DNA from: Bacteroides sp.
GTDB lineage: Bacteria > Bacteroidota > Bacteroidia > Bacteroidales > Bacteroidaceae
Length of the DNA: 37,031 nt
Assembly: GCA_021201335.1 (NCBI GenBank)
Contig: JAJQFD010000003.1
Coordinates: 1-37,031 of the forward strand
Reading direction: 5' to 3'
The notes under the pieces were generated by a model that made no database searches, had not been told where the DNA came from, and worked only from the letters and a program-made list of their open reading frames with translations. Both the position numbers and the translations under genes were made by a program. Below are positions 15,602 to 24,539 of this stretch, one piece after another. The first letter of the stretch is position 1. Each line of letters begins with the position of its first letter.

Positions 15602-16680
15602 ATGGCACGACTGATATCTATTTTTATTAGTTTATTCTTCCTTTTGGGTAATTGCGTAATTGCGCAAACAGCAAGAGTGAACAAAGCTGTGTATGTAAGT
15701 AAGGCTGGAACTCTGATTGATAATATTACATTAGAAGAGGCCCAGACTGTAACTCACTTGACCGTTACTGGTACTATTAACGCAATTGATTTTAAAAACC
15801 TACGAAATGATTTCGATAAATTAAGATATCTTGATTTATCGAATGTATCCATCCAATCGTACATAGGAAAACGAGGTACTGCTCCTAATGAAAAATTTTC
15901 AAACTATGGTTCAAATGCAATACCAGCGTATGCATTTAGTTTTTCTGTAGAAGATGACATTGTAGGTAAAAGTACATTGCGGGAAGTTATACTACCGGAT
16001 AAGGTTAAGAACATCGAAGAAAATGCATTCATGGGTTGTAACAACCTTCATGTTTGCAAAATTATCAGACCTACGGCCCCCAACATTGCTGAAGGAGGGC
16101 TCGATCCTAACGTTACTGCCATATTTATTCCGGAAGGTTTTAAATATGCATATGATCGGAAACTACAATGGCGAGACTTCGTTATCATTGAAGGTGCTCC
16201 GGTCAGGGTCAGTGTACGAGTAAATACTCCGGGAACTCTTAGCCAGGAGATTGAAAAAAACTAAAGGAAACGGATAGTAAAAGGGATGTAAAGGACATCA
16301 ATTTCTTAGCAGTCCGAGGAACTCTTAATCAGAATGATTACAAATTTATTAGTGATTATATGAATAATCTGATTTTTATCAATTTGTATAATACTAATAC
16401 CACAGTCCTTCCTGACTTAACTTTCGCTAATAAAAGGAATTTGCTTAAAGTATCTTTACCAAAAGACTTAGTTTCTATAGGAGAAAGAGCATTTAGCGAA
16501 TGTGAGCGCTTGAATGGTACTCTCAGACTTCCAAAAACAGTGAAGGAAATAGAAGGAGGAGCCTTTATCAATACTTCACTGGATTATGTGATTGTAACTG
16601 GAGGACATCTAAATAAGTTAGGAAAAAACATTTTCGGTGAAAAAGATGGAAAATTAATTCTTTCGATAGATGATAAATAG
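15602..16680 (+). pseudogene. BspA-like leucine-rich-repeat secreted protein, frameshifted
   Basis: The first frame (ATG 15602) encodes a signal peptide (FISLFFLLGNCVIAQ) and a BspA-type repeat region (LREVILPDKVKNIEENAFMG), stopping at 16264. A run of seven A ends at 16260; eight A would let the frame read on as KLKETDSKRDVKDINFLAVRG to the stop at 16680, for about 359 residues. The second half contains LLKVSLPKDLVSIGERAFSE and LRLPKTVKEIEGGAF. The two halves are an internal duplication: each has a GTL segment, a TGTI or RGTL segment and a line of the form L-x-x-L-D-L-x-N. BspA-like proteins are surface or secreted and often bind host or microbial ligands; the role here is unknown. It has a strong promoter and its own terminator, so it would be a single-gene unit. 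Confidence 0.85.
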
Positions 16681-16706
16681 ATTTTAAATCAATCGCTTTT
16701 AAAGGA

Positions 16707-16754
16707 AAAGTCCGGAGTGGAATAGACGCCATAAATCCGGGCTTTCTTTTTTTA
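16707..16754 (+). terminator. Intrinsic terminator after the BspA-like gene
   Basis: AAAGTCCGG (16707-16715) pairs with CCGGGCTTT (16737-16745), nine pairs with one G/T, followed by a T-rich run. Confidence 0.75.
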
Positions 16755-16856
16755 TAGAAACTTTGTTTAAAATCATCCTACCAAATTTATATTGAACCCT
16801 TTTATATCTTTTAAAAACATCTCCAGCATATCCTACTATTGAATTCTGTATCCAGA

Positions 16857-16890
16857 CAAAAAAACAGCCAATTCACAAAGAATCAGCTGT
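16857..16890 (-). terminator. Intrinsic terminator after the MFS transporter gene
   Basis: On the minus strand ACAGCTGATTC (16890-16880), loop TTTGT, GAATTGGCTGT (16874-16864): 11 pairs with two G-U, then seven T. It lies 66 bp past the MFS stop. Confidence 0.85.
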
Positions 16891-16955
16891 TCATATATAA
16901 AGTTAGTTGCAAAGACCACTTAGTCTACTTATAAAAAGGAAAACTTTATAAAACG

Positions 16956-18350
16956 TTATTTCATGATATTAGGTTCTTCTAAACCATAACCACCCTTTCT
17001 GTCCTCTATCTTTAACCAAATTCCCAATAAAGAGGCAAGTACACCTAAGCTGGCAAAAACAAGCATTGGTGCTGTATAATCATAATCGCCTACCGTTGCA
17101 TTGGGATTAGCCCAAGCTAATACTTTACCAATAATCATTGGGAAAGCCCACAAACCTATATTTTGTATCCAAAAAATAACGGAATATGCAGATCCTAGAT
17201 AACGTTCTTCGACCAGCTTAGGTACAGATGGCCAAAGAGCCGCTGGTACCAAAGAAAATGAAATACCAAGTAAGATTATTGCCGCGTATGAAATCACTTC
17301 GCTTTCCAGACTATCTGGCCGAAGAGGATATATAGCGAAAATAGAATGACAGATAAACACCAGAATACCTCCCAGAATCAACATCGTGGCCCCTTTTCCT
17401 TTCCGATCAAGAAAAGCTCCTAAAATCGGTGTAAGAATCATTGCTCCGATAGGAAACAAAGAGAACAGTGAAGAAGCTTCTTCAGTGGGCATATCTAAAC
17501 GGTTTTCCAACATACTGGTCGCAAACTTTTGAAAAGGAAATATTGCCGAATAATAAAGAACGCATAAAAAGGCGATTAATAAAAAGGTCTTGTTGGTAAA
17601 TAATATACCAATATCGCTGATTTTAAACGGATCTTCTGGTTCTTCATTTTCCTGCGCTCCTAATTCTGTGTCCAGTTTTTTATCCATGAAAGAGTATATA
17701 ATGAAGGTAAGAAGACCAATACAAAGCAATCCGCAACACACAGCTACCGGACGAACAACATCTTCCCCTCCACCCAAAGTTGCGAGATAAGGAGATAACC
17801 GGAATACGGCAAATACACCTAAACGGGCAATAGCCATTTCGATCCCCATTGCTAATGCAAGTTCTCTACCCTTAAACCACTTAACAATGGCTTTAGAAAC
17901 TGTAATACCTGCCATCTCTACTCCACAACCAAAAATCGCAAATCCAGCAGATGCTAATTTAGCTGTGGGAGGGAATGAAACCCAAAATGAATTTAATAGA
18001 TCGTAAAGTACATTTCCTTCTATAAAATTAGAACTGATAGCATACAGTTTAATTGCTCCACCCACGACCATCACTACTCCTGAAAGAATAGCCGTAAACC
18101 GGATCCCCATTTTATCAAGAATAATACCTGCAAAAATAAGGAAGAATACAAATACATTCAGAAAATATTCCGAACTGGCAAACACACCATATACATCTGG
18201 TTTCCAGTTCAGTTGGGTTTCAAGCATTGTCTGCAGAGGTGACAAAACATCTACAAACATATAAGCAAAAAACATGGTAAGCGCGATCAATATCAGTGCA
18301 CCCCAGCGAAATATAGCCGAATCTCTCATTGTCTGGTGAATACGATTCAT
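16956..18350 (-). CDS. Major facilitator superfamily transporter
   Basis: The 464-residue protein has about twelve hydrophobic segments, beginning with WGALILIALTMFFAYMFVDV (about residues 17-36), and an MFS signature after TM2 (FAGIILDKMGIRFTAILSG); the corresponding segment in the second half is LGAFLDRKGKGATMLILGG. A cytoplasmic loop of about 35 residues (KKLDTELGAQENEEPEDP) separates the halves. The substrate cannot be told from sequence. It follows secG on the same strand, but a terminator at 18381-18417 separates them, so it should have its own promoter; I found only weak candidates in the AT-rich gap. Confidence 0.92.
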   Translation of the reverse strand: MNRIHQTMRDSAIFRWGALILIALTMFFAYMFVDVLSPLQTMLETQLNWKPDVYGVFASSEYFLNVFVFFLIFAGIILDKMGIRFTAILSGVVMVVGGAIKLYAISSNFIEGNVLYDLLNSFWVSFPPTAKLASAGFAIFGCGVEMAGITVSKAIVKWFKGRELALAMGIEMAIARLGVFAVFRLSPYLATLGGGEDVVRPVAVCCGLLCIGLLTFIIYSFMDKKLDTELGAQENEEPEDPFKISDIGILFTNKTFLLIAFLCVLYYSAIFPFQKFATSMLENRLDMPTEEASSLFSLFPIGAMILTPILGAFLDRKGKGATMLILGGILVFICHSIFAIYPLRPDSLESEVISYAAIILLGISFSLVPAALWPSVPKLVEERYLGSAYSVIFWIQNIGLWAFPMIIGKVLAWANPNATVGDYDYTAPMLVFASLGVLASLLGIWLKIEDRKGGYGLEEPNIMK

Positions 18351-18380
18351 AGGATAATATTTATATAATATTCATATATA

Positions 18381-18417
18381 AAGCAAAACCGTAAATCCTT
18401 AATGAAGTATTTACGGT
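18381..18417 (-). terminator. Intrinsic terminator after secG
   Basis: ACCGTAAAT (18388-18396) and ATTTACGGT (18409-18417) form a perfect 9-bp stem; on the minus strand TTTTGCTT follows. Confidence 0.75.
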
Positions 18418-18443
18418 CCTGTATAATTAATAATTATTGCTTT

Positions 18444-18794
18444 TTAGTTTGCTGTAGAATCAGAAGCTTCCGGCAAAGTTGCTTCCGGAGTTGCAAAGTC
18501 CGGAATTGTATTCGGATTTGTTCTTTGCTCCTGTTGTGCCTGTTCCATAATAATTCCTTCCTGCTGTGATGCAGAAGGAAGCGCATAAGCCGAAATGATA
18601 CTTAATACCACCATAAACGCTGCTAATCCCCAGGTCGTTTTTTCAAGAAAATCAGTCGTTTTTCGTACTCCCATAATTTGATTGGAAGAAGAAAAGCCCG
18701 AAGCCAGACCTCCACCTTTCGAATTTTGGATCAGTACGATGAAGCACATCAGTATGGCCGCAATAACAATTAAAATAATTAATAATAAATACAT
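18444..18794 (-). CDS. secG: Preprotein translocase subunit SecG
   Basis: The 116-residue protein has the SecG pattern: TM1 (residues 3-22), then VLIQNSKGGGLASGFSSSNQIMG, the conserved cytoplasmic loop, and TM2 (about 52-70) with WGLAAFMVVLSIISAYAL. The C-terminal 40 residues are rich in Gln, Pro and Glu, a common tail in Bacteroidetes. SecG is the small subunit of the SecYEG channel. It is the last gene of the sigma-54 activator-lptE-TPR-secG run, four bases after the TPR-like gene, and ends at a terminator. Confidence 0.95.
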   Translation of the reverse strand: MYLLLIILIVIAAILMCFIVLIQNSKGGGLASGFSSSNQIMGVRKTTDFLEKTTWGLAAFMVVLSIISAYALPSASQQEGIIMEQAQQEQRTNPNTIPDFATPEATLPEASDSTAN

Positions 18795-18798
18795 CTCT

Positions 18799-19563
18799 TT
18801 ATTTCGAATTAGCGTTAATAATCAATTTCTCCAAAAAACGGATTTGGTCTGCAAAGTAAGCGTTTTTTTTTGGATATTTCAAACTTAATTTTTTAATTAT
18901 TTCGAGTGCCTTAGAATATCGGTGTTGTTTGATATAAATTTTAGCCAAGGTCTCAGTAAAATAGCTATCGTCTTCAGTATCATCAAACAAGAAGATCTCT
19001 GGTCTTTCTACTTCTTTCTCCAGCTCATCCTCTAATGAACGGAATTTCATGATTGAATCAGTTTCTGCTTTTGCAATAAATCCATCAATTAACTCTTGGC
19101 CATTTAATCTAGGTGCTTCTTGTTTAGTTTCGGTTTCCGGCAGAAGATCATCCTGCACTAAATAAGTGGTATAATCTGTTATATATTCAAGATCAGTAGT
19201 AAAAGATAGTTCTTCCTGTGGAACTTTCGCCAGAAAGGAGTCAATCAAGGATAAAGTCCGGTCTAATCCTTCGTTTTCCTCTGATTCATTTGCCTGTGGA
19301 AATCCCTGTTCAACCGGAGAAAGTGTATATTTATCTCCTTCAATCAAATAAAACAACACTTTAAGGTCAGGGATATACAGCGCCGCTTTACGCAGTTCTG
19401 CACCAAATGTTATATCATGGAGTAAATAAAGGTTTTTAAGGTAGAGTAGACGGAATAACTGACAATAAGGAAATCGCATCAACAATATGCGAAGCTCATA
19501 AAGTGTCTCGCGATTTAGACACTCTGGATGAGATATCCATTGTTGCAGATTGGCAGAAGTCAT
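18799..19563 (-). CDS. TPR-like protein, unknown function
   Basis: The 254-residue protein has no signal peptide. The N-terminal part (about 1-75) is helical and Leu-rich with RFPYCQLFRLLYLKNLYLLHD; the C-terminal part (about 205-250) reads ETLAKIYIKQHRYSKALEII followed by KKLSLKYPKKNAYF, one tetratricopeptide-like repeat. The middle is acidic and probably disordered. Proteins of this kind stand between lptE and secG in many Bacteroidales; their role is unknown. Three bases separate it from lptE and four from secG, so it is co-translated with them and may link to envelope assembly. Confidence 0.82.
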   Translation of the reverse strand: MTSANLQQWISHPECLNRETLYELRILLMRFPYCQLFRLLYLKNLYLLHDITFGAELRKAALYIPDLKVLFYLIEGDKYTLSPVEQGFPQANESEENEGLDRTLSLIDSFLAKVPQEELSFTTDLEYITDYTTYLVQDDLLPETETKQEAPRLNGQELIDGFIAKAETDSIMKFRSLEDELEKEVERPEIFLFDDTEDDSYFTETLAKIYIKQHRYSKALEIIKKLSLKYPKKNAYFADQIRFLEKLIINANSK

Positions 19564-19566
19564 AAA

Positions 19567-20091
19567 CTACCAGTTCGCAACAGTAGCATTAAAGATCTGA
19601 TCGCTAATTTCTTTCACCATTTCAGCAATCAGTTCATCTTGCACTTCCGTCAGTAATCTGGTCGAATCATATAAACGGTAAGCCGAAAATTTCTGATCAT
19701 TTATATCTTCGTCATGATTTGTGTTATTGATATATCGCACATTTACCGTTATTGTGAGCCGTACCTGAGAGGCATAACCGTCAGCCGCAACCGACTCATT
19801 GTATTGGCGATATTCTGTTATTTCACCTTCAAGTTCCAGATCGGCATCCCTTGTTACCTGCTCCAATTTAGTCTGCCTGTCGAATATGCCTTTCAATTCA
19901 TCATTAAAGGCTGTACCTAAAGGTGCATAAACATAGTCAGATTTAATTGGAAAATCTGCAATCGCAATCGTTTTTACTTTTGTGTAATCGAGAGATCCTC
20001 CCGTAAAACTGTAAGATACAGTACAGGCTACCAATAAACACATGGATACAGTTAACAAAGAGATATAGGATATTTTTTTAATCAAGGTCAT
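19567..20091 (-). CDS. lptE: LPS-assembly lipoprotein LptE, Bacteroidetes type
   Basis: The 174-residue protein has a signal with lipobox LLVAC (Cys23), then SYSFTGGSLDYTKVKTIAIADFP, which is the typical opening of Bacteroidetes LptE. ADLELEGEITEYRQYN and VRLTITVNVRYINN follow, with beta strands of the LptE fold. LptE plugs LptD in the outer membrane, where LPS is inserted. The gene overlaps the end of the sigma-54 activator gene by 14 bases, so translation is coupled. It is followed closely by the TPR-like gene. Confidence 0.92.
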   Translation of the reverse strand: MTLIKKISYISLLTVSMCLLVACTVSYSFTGGSLDYTKVKTIAIADFPIKSDYVYAPLGTAFNDELKGIFDRQTKLEQVTRDADLELEGEITEYRQYNESVAADGYASQVRLTITVNVRYINNTNHDEDINDQKFSAYRLYDSTRLLTEVQDELIAEMVKEISDQIFNATVANW

Positions 20092-21316
20092 ATTCTTTTA
20101 TTTTTCGGTAAAGGGTACGTTCGGAAATATTTAAATCTTTGGCTGCGCTCTTACGCTTGCCTTTATGTTTGTCCAGTGCTTTACGGATAACTTCTTTCTC
20201 TACTTTATCCAATGAAAGAGATTCTTCTACATATTCTTCCGTGTCTTGTATGTCATCGTCATCAACCGGTTTAGAAGAGTTTACCGGATTGAGATTAATC
20301 GTCGAAATCGGTTGAGCTGGCGTAATCACTGGTGTTGCGGGATAATAATTCGGTGCTGAAGGAGCATGATGCGTACTTCTTTCCGACATAATCTCATGTA
20401 CCAACTTTTTCAGATCAGTCATGTCTTTACGCATATCAAAAAGCACCTGATATAAGATTTCACGCTCACTCTCAAAGCTCTGGCCTCCTCCTTTCTTTCC
20501 CCATAAAGCAGGCAATCGCTGTTCAGTCTGTTCCGGAAGATAAATTCGTAAAATTTCCGGTGTTATTTCCCGGTTATGTTCAATAATAGATATTTGTTCT
20601 GTTATATTTTTCAGCTGACGTACATTCCCGGGCCAAGGATAAGCAATTAATACCTGTTTGGCATCTTCAGTAAGCTGAATAGCCGGCATCCTGTATTTTT
20701 CAGCGAAATCAGCAGCAAATTTACGGAATAAAAGAATAACATCTTCTCCTCTCTCCCGCAAAGGCGGTATTTGGATAGGCACCGTATTCAGACGATAATA
20801 TAAATCTTCCCTAAATTTGCCATCAGCTATTGCCTGGGAAAGATTTACATTAGTGGCCGCTACAATACGAACATCTGTCTTCTCTACTTTGGAAGAACCG
20901 ACCTTTATAAACTCTCCACTTTCGAGTACGCGTAATAAACGGGCCTGTGTAGGTAAGGGCAATTCTCCCACTTCATCCAGGAAAATCGTTCCTCCATTAG
21001 CTTCACCGAAATAGCCTTTCCGTTCACCAATCGCTCCTGTAAAAGCCCCTTTTTCATGTCCAAAAAGTTCCGAATCAATGGTTCCTTCCGGAATAGCCCC
21101 ACAGTTGACTGCTATGTATTGGCCGTGCTTCCGCCGACTGTATTGATGTATTATTTGTGGAAAACTCTCCTTACCCACTCCACTCTCTCCAGTGATTAGT
21201 ACGGATAAATCGGTAGGTGCTACCTGAATAGCCACGTCAATGGCTCTGTTGAGTGTTTCAACATTCCCAATGATACCAAATCTGAGCTTTACTTGTTGTA
21301 TTTCCGTTTTTGTCAT
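20078..21316 (-). CDS. Sigma-54-dependent transcriptional activator without a sensor domain
   Basis: The protein has 412 residues from ATG 21316 (ATG 21325 is also possible; the promoter at 21337-21366 excludes the longer frame). It starts almost directly with the AAA+ domain: Walker A GESGVGKE (about 43-50), GAFTGA (90-95), which contacts sigma-54, Walker B GGTIFLDEVGELP, then the arginine-finger region LYYRLNTVPIQIPPLRER. A linker of about 100 residues rich in Pro and Asp follows, and a Fis-type helix-turn-helix at the C-terminus (KRKSAAKDLNISERTLYRKI). There is no receiver, GAF or PAS domain, so activity must be set by another protein, by its own level or by the linker. It is the first gene of a tight run with lptE, a TPR-like gene and secG. 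Confidence 0.95.
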   Translation of the reverse strand: MTKTEIQQVKLRFGIIGNVETLNRAIDVAIQVAPTDLSVLITGESGVGKESFPQIIHQYSRRKHGQYIAVNCGAIPEGTIDSELFGHEKGAFTGAIGERKGYFGEANGGTIFLDEVGELPLPTQARLLRVLESGEFIKVGSSKVEKTDVRIVAATNVNLSQAIADGKFREDLYYRLNTVPIQIPPLRERGEDVILLFRKFAADFAEKYRMPAIQLTEDAKQVLIAYPWPGNVRQLKNITEQISIIEHNREITPEILRIYLPEQTEQRLPALWGKKGGGQSFESEREILYQVLFDMRKDMTDLKKLVHEIMSERSTHHAPSAPNYYPATPVITPAQPISTINLNPVNSSKPVDDDDIQDTEEYVEESLSLDKVEKEVIRKALDKHKGKRKSAAKDLNISERTLYRKIKEYDLD

Positions 21317-21336
21317 ATCTTGCATCAAAATCATGA

Positions 21337-21366
21337 CAAAATTACAAAAAGCATTGAATAGCACAA
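21337..21366 (-). promoter_or_regulatory. Promoter of the activator-lptE-secG operon
   Basis: On the minus strand: TTG (21366-21364), 19-bp spacer, TAATTTTG (21344-21337). Transcription would start near 21332, only a few bases before ATG 21325 or 16 before ATG 21316. The promoter is of the housekeeping type, not a -24/-12 sigma-54 promoter. Confidence 0.65.
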
Positions 21367-21568
21367 GAGAAATAACAGTTATTAAGAGCCCCGTACATTC
21401 TTTTCCATCTATTATGTCCAACTACTCATTGCAAATGATAAAACTTACCGGTATCTGGAAAAGCAATCCGGAATAAAAAAACAGTTAAAAATTAAATGAG
21501 CTCTAAATTAAGATTATTACCTTTGCGGATATTTAACAACGCGACAATCGGTCTAAATTAATATTATC

Positions 21569-23419
21569 ATGAAGAAAGCTCCTTTACGTTTTGTAACTAC
21601 ATATATTTTATTTGTCATTGTGTTTATGCTACAGAAACCTCTTTTCATGCTTTTTTATCATAAGCTATTTGACAATATAGGATTTACTGATTATCTGAGC
21701 GTAATGTGGCATGGTTTACCACTCGATCTGGCCAGTGCCGGATATCTGACTGCTATTCCCGGATTATTATTAATAGCTTCTTTATGGATGATACCACAAG
21801 TCATTAGACCGGCGTTCAAAGGATATTTTGCCATAACTTCTTTCCTTATAGCCATTATCTTTTCGGCAGATATTATTTTATACTCATTCTGGGGATTTCG
21901 CCTGGATAATACTCCTCTCTTCTACTTCTTCTCTTCTCCCGGAAGTGCTTTGGCCAGTGATACCTGGTTATTTACCGCTACTGCCATTATTGTTACAGGT
22001 ATATTAACATGGTTATTATATAAGTTATTTATTTATGCAGTTCTGGATAAAAAAATAAGCTACACACCACCTAGAAAGAGAGGAAAAACATCTTTATTAT
22101 TATTATTCCTTACTGCTTTATTGTTTATTCCTATTCGCGGAGGTTTTACTGTTTCAACCACCAACCTGAGTAAAGTTTATTATAGCAATAATATGTATCT
22201 AAATCATGCTGCTATCAATCCTTTCTTCAGTTTGCTGGAATCCTTTACCCGTGAAAGAAATTTTGGAGAACAATATCGTTTCATGACTCCTGAAAAGGCG
22301 GATGAAGTGTTTGAGCAAATAAAAGATCATTCATTTAAAACAGACAGTCTTTCAACCAATACAATTGCACACGTAATAACAACTCAACGTCCTAATATCA
22401 TCTTTGTGGTGCTGGAAAGCTTTATATCCAAAGTAATAGAACCATTAGGAGGCATACCGGATGTAGCCGTTAACTTGGATAAATTGGCTGAAAAAGGTGT
22501 ATTATTTACCAACTTCTATGCAAATAGCTTCCGGACTGATCGTGGATTGGTTTCAATTTTCAGTGGATACCCCGCACAGCCGACTACAAGCATTATAAAA
22601 TATCCTAAAAAGACACAATCTCTCCCCTCAATTCCATTATCACTGAAAGAAAAAGCGGGTTATACAGTTGATTATTATTATGGAGGAGATGATAGTTTCA
22701 CTAATATGCGGGCTTATCTGCAATCCATGGGTATCCGTAATATTATATCAGATGTCGATTTCCCCATAAGTGAACGATTAAGTAAATGGGGTGCACATGA
22801 CCATGTTGTCTTTAATCGTTTGAAAGAAGACTTAAAGGAAAAACAGGAACAACCTTTCATGAAAATTATTCAAACATCCAGCAGTCACGAGCCATTTGAA
22901 GTACCTTATTCCAGACTGGAAGACCCATTCCTGAATTCAGTAGCATATGCAGATAGTTGCCTGGGTGATTTTGTTAACTTTCTCAAACAAACTGAATTTT
23001 GGGATAATAGTTTGATCGTTTTAGTACCTGACCATGCCAAACGTTATCCGGATGATATTCCGGATATTTCCTTTGAACGTTTTCAAATTCCTTTAGTATT
23101 TGCAGGAGGTGCAGTAAAAGATAGTCTACGTATTGAAACGTATGGTTCTCAGATTGATATTGCAGCCACCCTGCTTTCTCAACTGAATATTCCGCATGAT
23201 GATTTTGCATTCAGCAAAAATGTATTAAATGAGGCTTCTCCTCATTTTGGTTTCTTTACTTTTCCAAATGTTTTCGGAATGACAACCCCCGATAACAAGG
23301 TAATTTACGATTGCGAATCCAATAAGATTATCGAGACACAAGAGGGTTCTCCCAATGAGAATGTAGAGAAGGGAAAAGCACTGTTGCAAAAACTTTTTGA
23401 TGACCTGGATGCGCGTTAA
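21569..23419 (+). CDS. LtaS-like membrane phosphoglycerol transferase (sulfatase fold)
   Basis: The 616-residue protein has five probable membrane segments in the first 195 residues and a large extracytoplasmic alkaline-phosphatase/sulfatase domain. The catalytic set matches LtaS: Glu283 (IIFVVLESF), Thr323 as nucleophile (NSFRTDRGLVSIFSG), a His in SSSHEPFEVP and Asp-His in VPDHAKRYP. In Gram-positive bacteria LtaS polymerises glycerol phosphate; in Bacteroidetes related proteins probably add phosphoglycerol or phosphoethanolamine to glycans or lipids. The exact donor and acceptor are unknown. A TACCTTTG -7 box is at 21518-21525. It converges on a PAP2 phosphatase, and the two stop codons overlap. 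Confidence 0.9.
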   Translation: MKKAPLRFVTTYILFVIVFMLQKPLFMLFYHKLFDNIGFTDYLSVMWHGLPLDLASAGYLTAIPGLLLIASLWMIPQVIRPAFKGYFAITSFLIAIIFSADIILYSFWGFRLDNTPLFYFFSSPGSALASDTWLFTATAIIVTGILTWLLYKLFIYAVLDKKISYTPPRKRGKTSLLLLFLTALLFIPIRGGFTVSTTNLSKVYYSNNMYLNHAAINPFFSLLESFTRERNFGEQYRFMTPEKADEVFEQIKDHSFKTDSLSTNTIAHVITTQRPNIIFVVLESFISKVIEPLGGIPDVAVNLDKLAEKGVLFTNFYANSFRTDRGLVSIFSGYPAQPTTSIIKYPKKTQSLPSIPLSLKEKAGYTVDYYYGGDDSFTNMRAYLQSMGIRNIISDVDFPISERLSKWGAHDHVVFNRLKEDLKEKQEQPFMKIIQTSSSHEPFEVPYSRLEDPFLNSVAYADSCLGDFVNFLKQTEFWDNSLIVLVPDHAKRYPDDIPDISFERFQIPLVFAGGAVKDSLRIETYGSQIDIAATLLSQLNIPHDDFAFSKNVLNEASPHFGFFTFPNVFGMTTPDNKVIYDCESNKIIETQEGSPNENVEKGKALLQKLFDDLDAR

Positions 23420-24111
23420 TGCAAAAGCATTGCCAACGAACGATTAAAAAACACCAATAGCAAAACTGTTGTAAGAATACTGCAAACCACAAATCGTTTT
23501 TCCTGTTTGCTATATAATGCGTTGGGAGGCGAAAGTATCTTCGAACGTGATAATATTCGTAGTCTTGACCAATGATAAAGTTTATAAATCAAATAGCCAA
23601 AAATTATACCAAAGAAAATAGCAGGTACTATATCGGATATAAAATGAACCTCCAAATAAATTCGTGAATAAGCTGTTATAGTGGCCCAGGTGTATATCGT
23701 CCAAGTAAACAGAGCATGTCTGAAAAGTAATACCATAAAAGTTGCAAACCCAAAAGCATTAATTGCATGACTGGACATAAAACCAAACCTTCCTCCCCGA
23801 TAATTAAAAACCGTCTCCACTTGGTTCATAAAATCAGGATGATGGGTAGGACGAAAACGTTCAAACATTGGTTTACATAAGCCTGATGCAAACTGGTCAC
23901 ATACAGTAACTACTAAGGCAATAGCTATTAACACAAAAAGTGATTCTTTCCAGCCTTTCTTATAGACTAAAATAAAGAAAAGAATTAATACCAGAGGTAT
24001 CCAGACTGCTTTTCCAGAATAGAGCCACATAAATCGGTCTAAAAGTTCAGACTCACTACCATTTAACGCGAAGAAGAGGTCGCGTTCATAATATAGGATT
24101 TGTTCAATCAT
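23416..24111 (-). CDS. PAP2-family membrane phosphatase
   Basis: From ATG 24111 the protein has 231 residues (a TTG 24 bases upstream is rejected because it lies next to the -7 box). The three PAP2 motifs are present: KPMFERFRP (Lys80 to Pro88), SSHA with His115, and SRIYLEVHFISD with Arg150, His156 and Asp160. About five or six membrane segments surround them. Such enzymes dephosphorylate lipid phosphates such as undecaprenyl diphosphate, phosphatidate or lipid A; the substrate here is open. Two tandem promoters lie upstream. Its stop TAA overlaps the stop of the convergent LtaS-like gene through TTAA. Confidence 0.92.
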   Translation of the reverse strand: MIEQILYYERDLFFALNGSESELLDRFMWLYSGKAVWIPLVLILFFILVYKKGWKESLFVLIAIALVVTVCDQFASGLCKPMFERFRPTHHPDFMNQVETVFNYRGGRFGFMSSHAINAFGFATFMVLLFRHALFTWTIYTWATITAYSRIYLEVHFISDIVPAIFFGIIFGYLIYKLYHWSRLRILSRSKILSPPNALYSKQEKRFVVCSILTTVLLLVFFNRSLAMLLH

Positions 24112-24132
24112 TAATAAATAAGCTTTCGGGTA

Positions 24133-24163
24133 CAAAGGTATTCCTTTGTTGCAAGATAAACAA
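24133..24163 (-). promoter_or_regulatory. Proximal promoter of the PAP2 gene
   Basis: Minus strand: TTG (24163-24161), 20-bp spacer, TACCTTTG (24140-24133). Leader about 17 nt. Confidence 0.65.
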
Positions 24164-24224
24164 CAACCCTGTTATAAAACATGTATATATTATCAACTAA
24201 TAAAACGTATTCAGTAAAAACTTT

Positions 24225-24254
24225 CAAAACTAAGGTAAAAGTAAGTAAATACAA
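24225..24254 (-). promoter_or_regulatory. Distal promoter upstream of the PAP2 gene
   Basis: Minus strand: TTG (24254-24252), 19-bp spacer, TAGTTTTG (24232-24225). It would give a leader of about 110 nt. Confidence 0.5.
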
Positions 24255-24539
24255 TTGATTATAGGGATATAACTGTTCCGACCCTTTATCAATCAATTTG
24301 TTCTATCTACAGTCTGTATTATACACTAAAACACACTTAATCTTAACTCAATGCTGTATATTACCTGAGGCAGCAATTCTAATAGTGAAGTGTTTTCCAA
24401 AAAATCCAATCATATAAATATCGTAGAGAAATTATATCATAGTGTAATAATAAGACGAAGGATGGTGAAGGGTCGCAAAATATTCATATTAAGAAGATCT
24501 TACAGATCCTTCAGTGCCTTTCGAGTATCTCAAAGTATA
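24255..24539. other. Gap between the PAP2 and pdxA genes
   Basis: AT-rich. I see no convincing gene, RNA or repeat. A weak imperfect palindrome (24492-24512, GAAGATC/GATCCTTC arms) lies near the pdxA stop but has no T run. Confidence 0.5.

Noticed and set aside
24111..24296. Minus-strand 61-codon frame upstream of the PAP2 gene
   Set aside because: It covers both PAP2 promoters and has low-complexity composition with no family resemblance.
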